DNA from: Aldersonia kunmingensis
GTDB taxonomy: Bacteria > Actinomycetota > Actinomycetes > Mycobacteriales > Mycobacteriaceae
Length of the DNA stretch: 64,000 bases
NCBI RefSeq assembly: GCF_001646865.1
Contig: NZ_LRRB01000197.1
Location: 1-64,000 of the forward strand
Reading direction: 5' to 3'
Below, in pieces: positions 61,708 through 64,000 of this stretch (the stretch's first letter is position 1; each line of letters opens with the position of its first letter). The notes below the pieces were generated by a model. The model saw nothing but the letters and a program-made list of their open reading frames with translations, had not been told where the DNA came from and made no database searches. The position numbers and the translations under genes are program-made.

Positions 61708-63188
61708 TGGCTCACATCAGAACCCGAACCATCACGCAGCAGCACCGCAACGGGCGAGCCGTCACCCACCACGAGGTCCGGTGGCGTGAGGACGTGCGAG
61801 ACGAACGTGGGCTGCCAATCCCGGTGGACCTCGCGCACCCGGAAGGCCGTAAGCAGCAGCGCACCCGGCAACGGTCCTTCCACGACAAGGACGCCGCCGA
61901 GCGCTTCCGGGACGAGCTCAACGCCGCCAAGCATCGGCCGGGCGGCGTGGTCGTCCCGAAGGACCAACTGTTCGCGTACGCGGCGGAAGCGTGGCTCGCC
62001 AGCCGCACCGACCTGAAGCCGCGCACGCGCGGCGAGTACGAGAACCTACTCAGCCCGAAGAAGGGCGCCCGCAAGGACGCCCACGGCAACAGCACCGCGC
62101 ACCTGTCGATCATTGCCACGTTCGGCGGTAAGGCCGTCGGCAGCATCACGCGGCAGCAGATCGCCGAATGGGTGCAGGCGCTCACCGCGGCAGGCAAGAA
62201 GCCCAGCACCGTTCGGCACGCCTATTTCGTCGTGAGGATGGTGCTGGAACAGGCCGTGGTGGACGGGCTACTGCGCGACAACCCAGCCGATCATGTGAAG
62301 CTGCCCAGCGAGCGCACCGCCACAAGCGGCACGCCCGGCGTCGTCGACGACCCCGACATGTTCCTTACCGCCGAGCAGGTCGGCTCGCTACAGGCCGCAA
62401 CGCCGTGGCCGTACAACGTGCTGGTGCACCTCGCGGCGTGGAGTGGCCTGCGCGCCGCCGAGTTAGGCGGACTGCAAGTGGGCGACGTGGAACTACCTGC
62501 GCGGCAGGTCAACCCCAATGCGCGCCCGAAGCCCGCGACGCTACGTGTAGACCGCACCCTCAGCCCCAGACCGACAGGCGGCTACGACACCCCCAAGACG
62601 CGGGGGAGCCGGCGACGAGTGCCGCTGCCCCCGGCGACGGTGGAGATGCTGCGCGATTACCTGGCGCTGCACCCCCGCGCCGACGATCCCACCGCGCCGT
62701 TGTTCCCGGCGTTCCGGCTGACCGCGCCGAAGCGCCGAGGTCTCGTCCGGATCGAGGGCGACACCCCCGAGCCTGCCAGCATCAAGGCCCACCGAAACGC
62801 CGAGGCCCTGGCCGCGCTCACCGTGGACGATTTCGAGCAGCGGCTGGAACTGGACTGGAACAGCCCCACGCGGCATCAGAACTTCTACAAGGCGGTGTTC
62901 CGTCCAGCGGTGTTGCGCGCCAACCGAATCGTCGCCGAACAGCGACAGGGTCGGGCGCTCCCTCCCGCCCTCAAGTTCCACGCGCTGCGGCACACCTACG
63001 TGAGCCTATGTGTTGCGGCGGGTATCCAGCCGTTGGAGATCGCCAAAATCGCCGGACACGCCCGGGTCACCACCACGCTCAGCGTCTACGCGCACCTGTT
63101 CGAGGACGATCACACGGACGCGATGGCGGCGCTAGGGGCTATGGGGCCGCCTACGATCGGAGCGAACGTGGTGCGATTACGGGGTTAG
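61707..63188 (+). CDS. Tyrosine site-specific integrase
   Basis: 493 residues from ATG 61707. N-terminal part has a zinc-less arm-binding domain; residues 90-190 are the core-binding domain (AAEAWLASRTDLKPRTRGEYE). The catalytic residues are Arg249 (WSGLRAAELGGL), His425 and Arg428 (HALRHTYVSLC), His451 (AGHARVTTTL) and Tyr461 (VYAHLF), all present. It inserts the element at a tRNA 3' end, consistent with the tRNA-Gly fragment at the left end. Coupled to the serine recombinase gene by a TAATG overlap. Confidence 0.93.
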   Translation: MAHIRTRTITQQHRNGRAVTHHEVRWREDVRDERGLPIPVDLAHPEGRKQQRTRQRSFHDKDAAERFRDELNAAKHRPGGVVVPKDQLFAYAAEAWLASRTDLKPRTRGEYENLLSPKKGARKDAHGNSTAHLSIIATFGGKAVGSITRQQIAEWVQALTAAGKKPSTVRHAYFVVRMVLEQAVVDGLLRDNPADHVKLPSERTATSGTPGVVDDPDMFLTAEQVGSLQAATPWPYNVLVHLAAWSGLRAAELGGLQVGDVELPARQVNPNARPKPATLRVDRTLSPRPTGGYDTPKTRGSRRRVPLPPATVEMLRDYLALHPRADDPTAPLFPAFRLTAPKRRGLVRIEGDTPEPASIKAHRNAEALAALTVDDFEQRLELDWNSPTRHQNFYKAVFRPAVLRANRIVAEQRQGRALPPALKFHALRHTYVSLCVAAGIQPLEIAKIAGHARVTTTLSVYAHLFEDDHTDAMAALGAMGPPTIGANVVRLRG

Positions 63189-63220
63189 CGCCCGGAAAGG
63201 CGGGTTAAGTAACCGTCGTG

Positions 63221-64000
63221 CTATTCAAGAAGCTCATCAAGCGATATCTCCGGATTGTGCCTGCGCCATGCCGCATGGCCGATTGCGATTCCAACGGAAT
63301 TAGGCCGGTAGTCCATCGCCCGTGATTCCTGCATTACGTCCAAGAATGCGGCGAGCTCGGGCCAATGTTTACGGCAAGATTCACGAATCTGTTGAGGCTC
63401 GAGATCGCATTTGTTCAATAGTCGCTCCAAGGCTCCCGCAGATCGCGTTGCATTGTAGGGATCGGCGCGCCTGTTTGCGACGATCCGCCGTGCTTCCGCT
63501 AACTTGATCCTGAACAGATTTTCGTTTTCGGGGAGCGGCTCAAAGTATTGCCCACCTTCCCGCGGTGGCATTGTATACAGTTTCAGTTCCGGCTCCAGAG
63601 AGTCTAACGAGAACCCTTTCACGAACACGCCCGGGTAGCCGTTCGCCAGCCATTGGTAGGGGCTCGCGGAGACCGGTCGCTCGGACACTACCCCAAGCGC
63701 GCTCATGTACTCGTACTCCGCAGACCTTTGCGGAATGCGACCGTAGTACGGCGTGAGTTGCGTATGAAGGAAGTCAAAGACGTCCGAACCGCTCGTGGGA
63801 TAGTCGTCGACTTCGACCCAAAGCACGTTCAGAATTGAGACCAGGCCGTCAATTTGGCTAGGCGTCAATTTGGAAGCTACTTCGACTGCCTGATTGAGGA
63901 CGATATCGTTCAGGCTCCTTGGCTCCTCGGCTGCCATGGCGATAAGGAAATCTGCCAGCATCTCAGCCAATTCTTGGTCGCCGTTTTCGACGTACTGCCG
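63221..64000 (-). CDS. Unknown protein, lower GC, running off window
   Basis: The frame is open to the window edge; about 260 residues are visible, the last 249 from a TTG-type start at 63970. VEVASKLTPSQIDGLVSILN, LNKCDLEPQQIRESCRKHWP and YRPNSVGIAIGHAAWRRHNP show no motif I can name with certainty; there is a weak resemblance, from memory, to the LPO_1073/Vpar_1526 family of unknown function. Its lower GC and ordinary codon mix differ from the chromosomal genes, suggesting acquired cargo. It lies between the integrase and the expected right junction, a usual place for accessory or defence genes. Confidence 0.6.
   Translation of the reverse strand, partial: RQYVENGDQELAEMLADFLIAMAAEEPRSLNDIVLNQAVEVASKLTPSQIDGLVSILNVLWVEVDDYPTSGSDVFDFLHTQLTPYYGRIPQRSAEYEYMSALGVVSERPVSASPYQWLANGYPGVFVKGFSLDSLEPELKLYTMPPREGGQYFEPLPENENLFRIKLAEARRIVANRRADPYNATRSAGALERLLNKCDLEPQQIRESCRKHWPELAAFLDVMQESRAMDYRPNSVGIAIGHAAWRRHNPEISLDELLE

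Larger units (their letters stand above)
52033..64000. mobile_element. Integrated genetic element, phage-satellite-like (right end outside window)
   Basis: Bounded on the left by a tRNA-Gly fragment. It holds a leftward arm (DUF2510 protein, secreted protein, two tiny genes, HK97-like capsid) and a rightward arm (excisionase-like, two unknowns, primase-polymerase/helicase, iteron cluster, HGG zinc protein, serine recombinase, tyrosine integrase), then a leftward lower-GC gene. There is a capsid gene and autonomous replication genes, but no large terminase, portal or tail genes in view. The layout resembles capsid-encoding phage satellites and the phiRv1/phiRv2 elements of M. tuberculosis. The right boundary is not in the window. 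Confidence 0.75.

Noticed and set aside
63189-63220. Right attachment site directly after the integrase
   Set aside because: No copy of the tRNA-Gly core is found between 63189 and 64000, so the right junction must lie outside the window.

Overview
The window is high-GC actinobacterial DNA, most like Nocardia or a close relative in the Mycobacteriales. Pointers are an MMPL transporter, a FadE5-type acyl-CoA dehydrogenase, a WS/DGAT acyltransferase, an ESX-associated gene set, many TetR/GntR-controlled acyl-CoA genes, and an aspartate aminotransferase of the M. tuberculosis Rv3722c type next to the signal recognition particle RNA and a tRNA-Ser. The genus is an inference; no rRNA is present.

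Chromosomal part (1 to about 52,030). 1-6407: end of an MMPL transporter, a two-gene heterodimeric ABC exporter and tgt. 6448-12,668: an acyl-CoA catabolic cluster (acyl-CoA synthetase, SMP-30 hydrolase, HMG-CoA-lyase-like enzyme, family III CoA-transferase) with a GntR regulator and three related operator-like boxes, then a carboxymuconolactone decarboxylase-like gene. 12,773-15,090: paiB-like gene, queuosine-precursor transporter and gluQ, which with tgt form a queuosine salvage/modification set. 15,146-20,088: an APH-like kinase fused to a C-terminal domain, an acyl-CoA dehydrogenase and an NTF2-like protein (reminiscent of LvaABC/ACAD11), with TetR, VOC and CMD genes. 20,092-22,707: DUF309 gene and a small ESX-associated cassette. 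22,897-27,053: a four-gene operon with a 3-ketosteroid-dehydrogenase-like flavoprotein. 27,202-29,433: tRNA-Ser, SRP RNA, aspartate aminotransferase and a base-excision glycosylase-like gene. 29,508-32,656: pyruvate formate-lyase and its activase. 32,898-44,697: acyl-CoA dehydrogenases, flavoproteins, regulators, a methyltransferase and a secreted DUF4185 protein. 44,863-51,612: secreted proteins, a META lipoprotein, WS/DGAT, a GAP-family membrane protein and a LexA paralogue.

Mobile part (52,033 to beyond 64,000). A 3' fragment of a tRNA-Gly(CCC) gene, broken in the anticodon loop, marks the left end of an integrated element. The leftward arm has a DUF2510 membrane protein, a secreted protein, two tiny genes and an HK97-like major capsid protein. 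The rightward arm has an excisionase-like protein, two unknown proteins (one with CxxC motifs), a primase-polymerase/helicase, a cluster of about eight iteron-like repeats (probable replication origin), a zinc-motif HGG protein, a serine recombinase and a tyrosine integrase. A lower-GC gene runs off the window. Capsid, replication and integration genes without visible portal, large terminase or tail genes resemble a capsid-encoding phage satellite, comparable in outline to the phiRv1/phiRv2 elements of M. tuberculosis. This is the most interesting part of the window.

Gene starts were chosen by ribosome-binding sites, overlaps with neighbours and family length. No database search was possible; family names rest on recognised motifs and remembered homologues.
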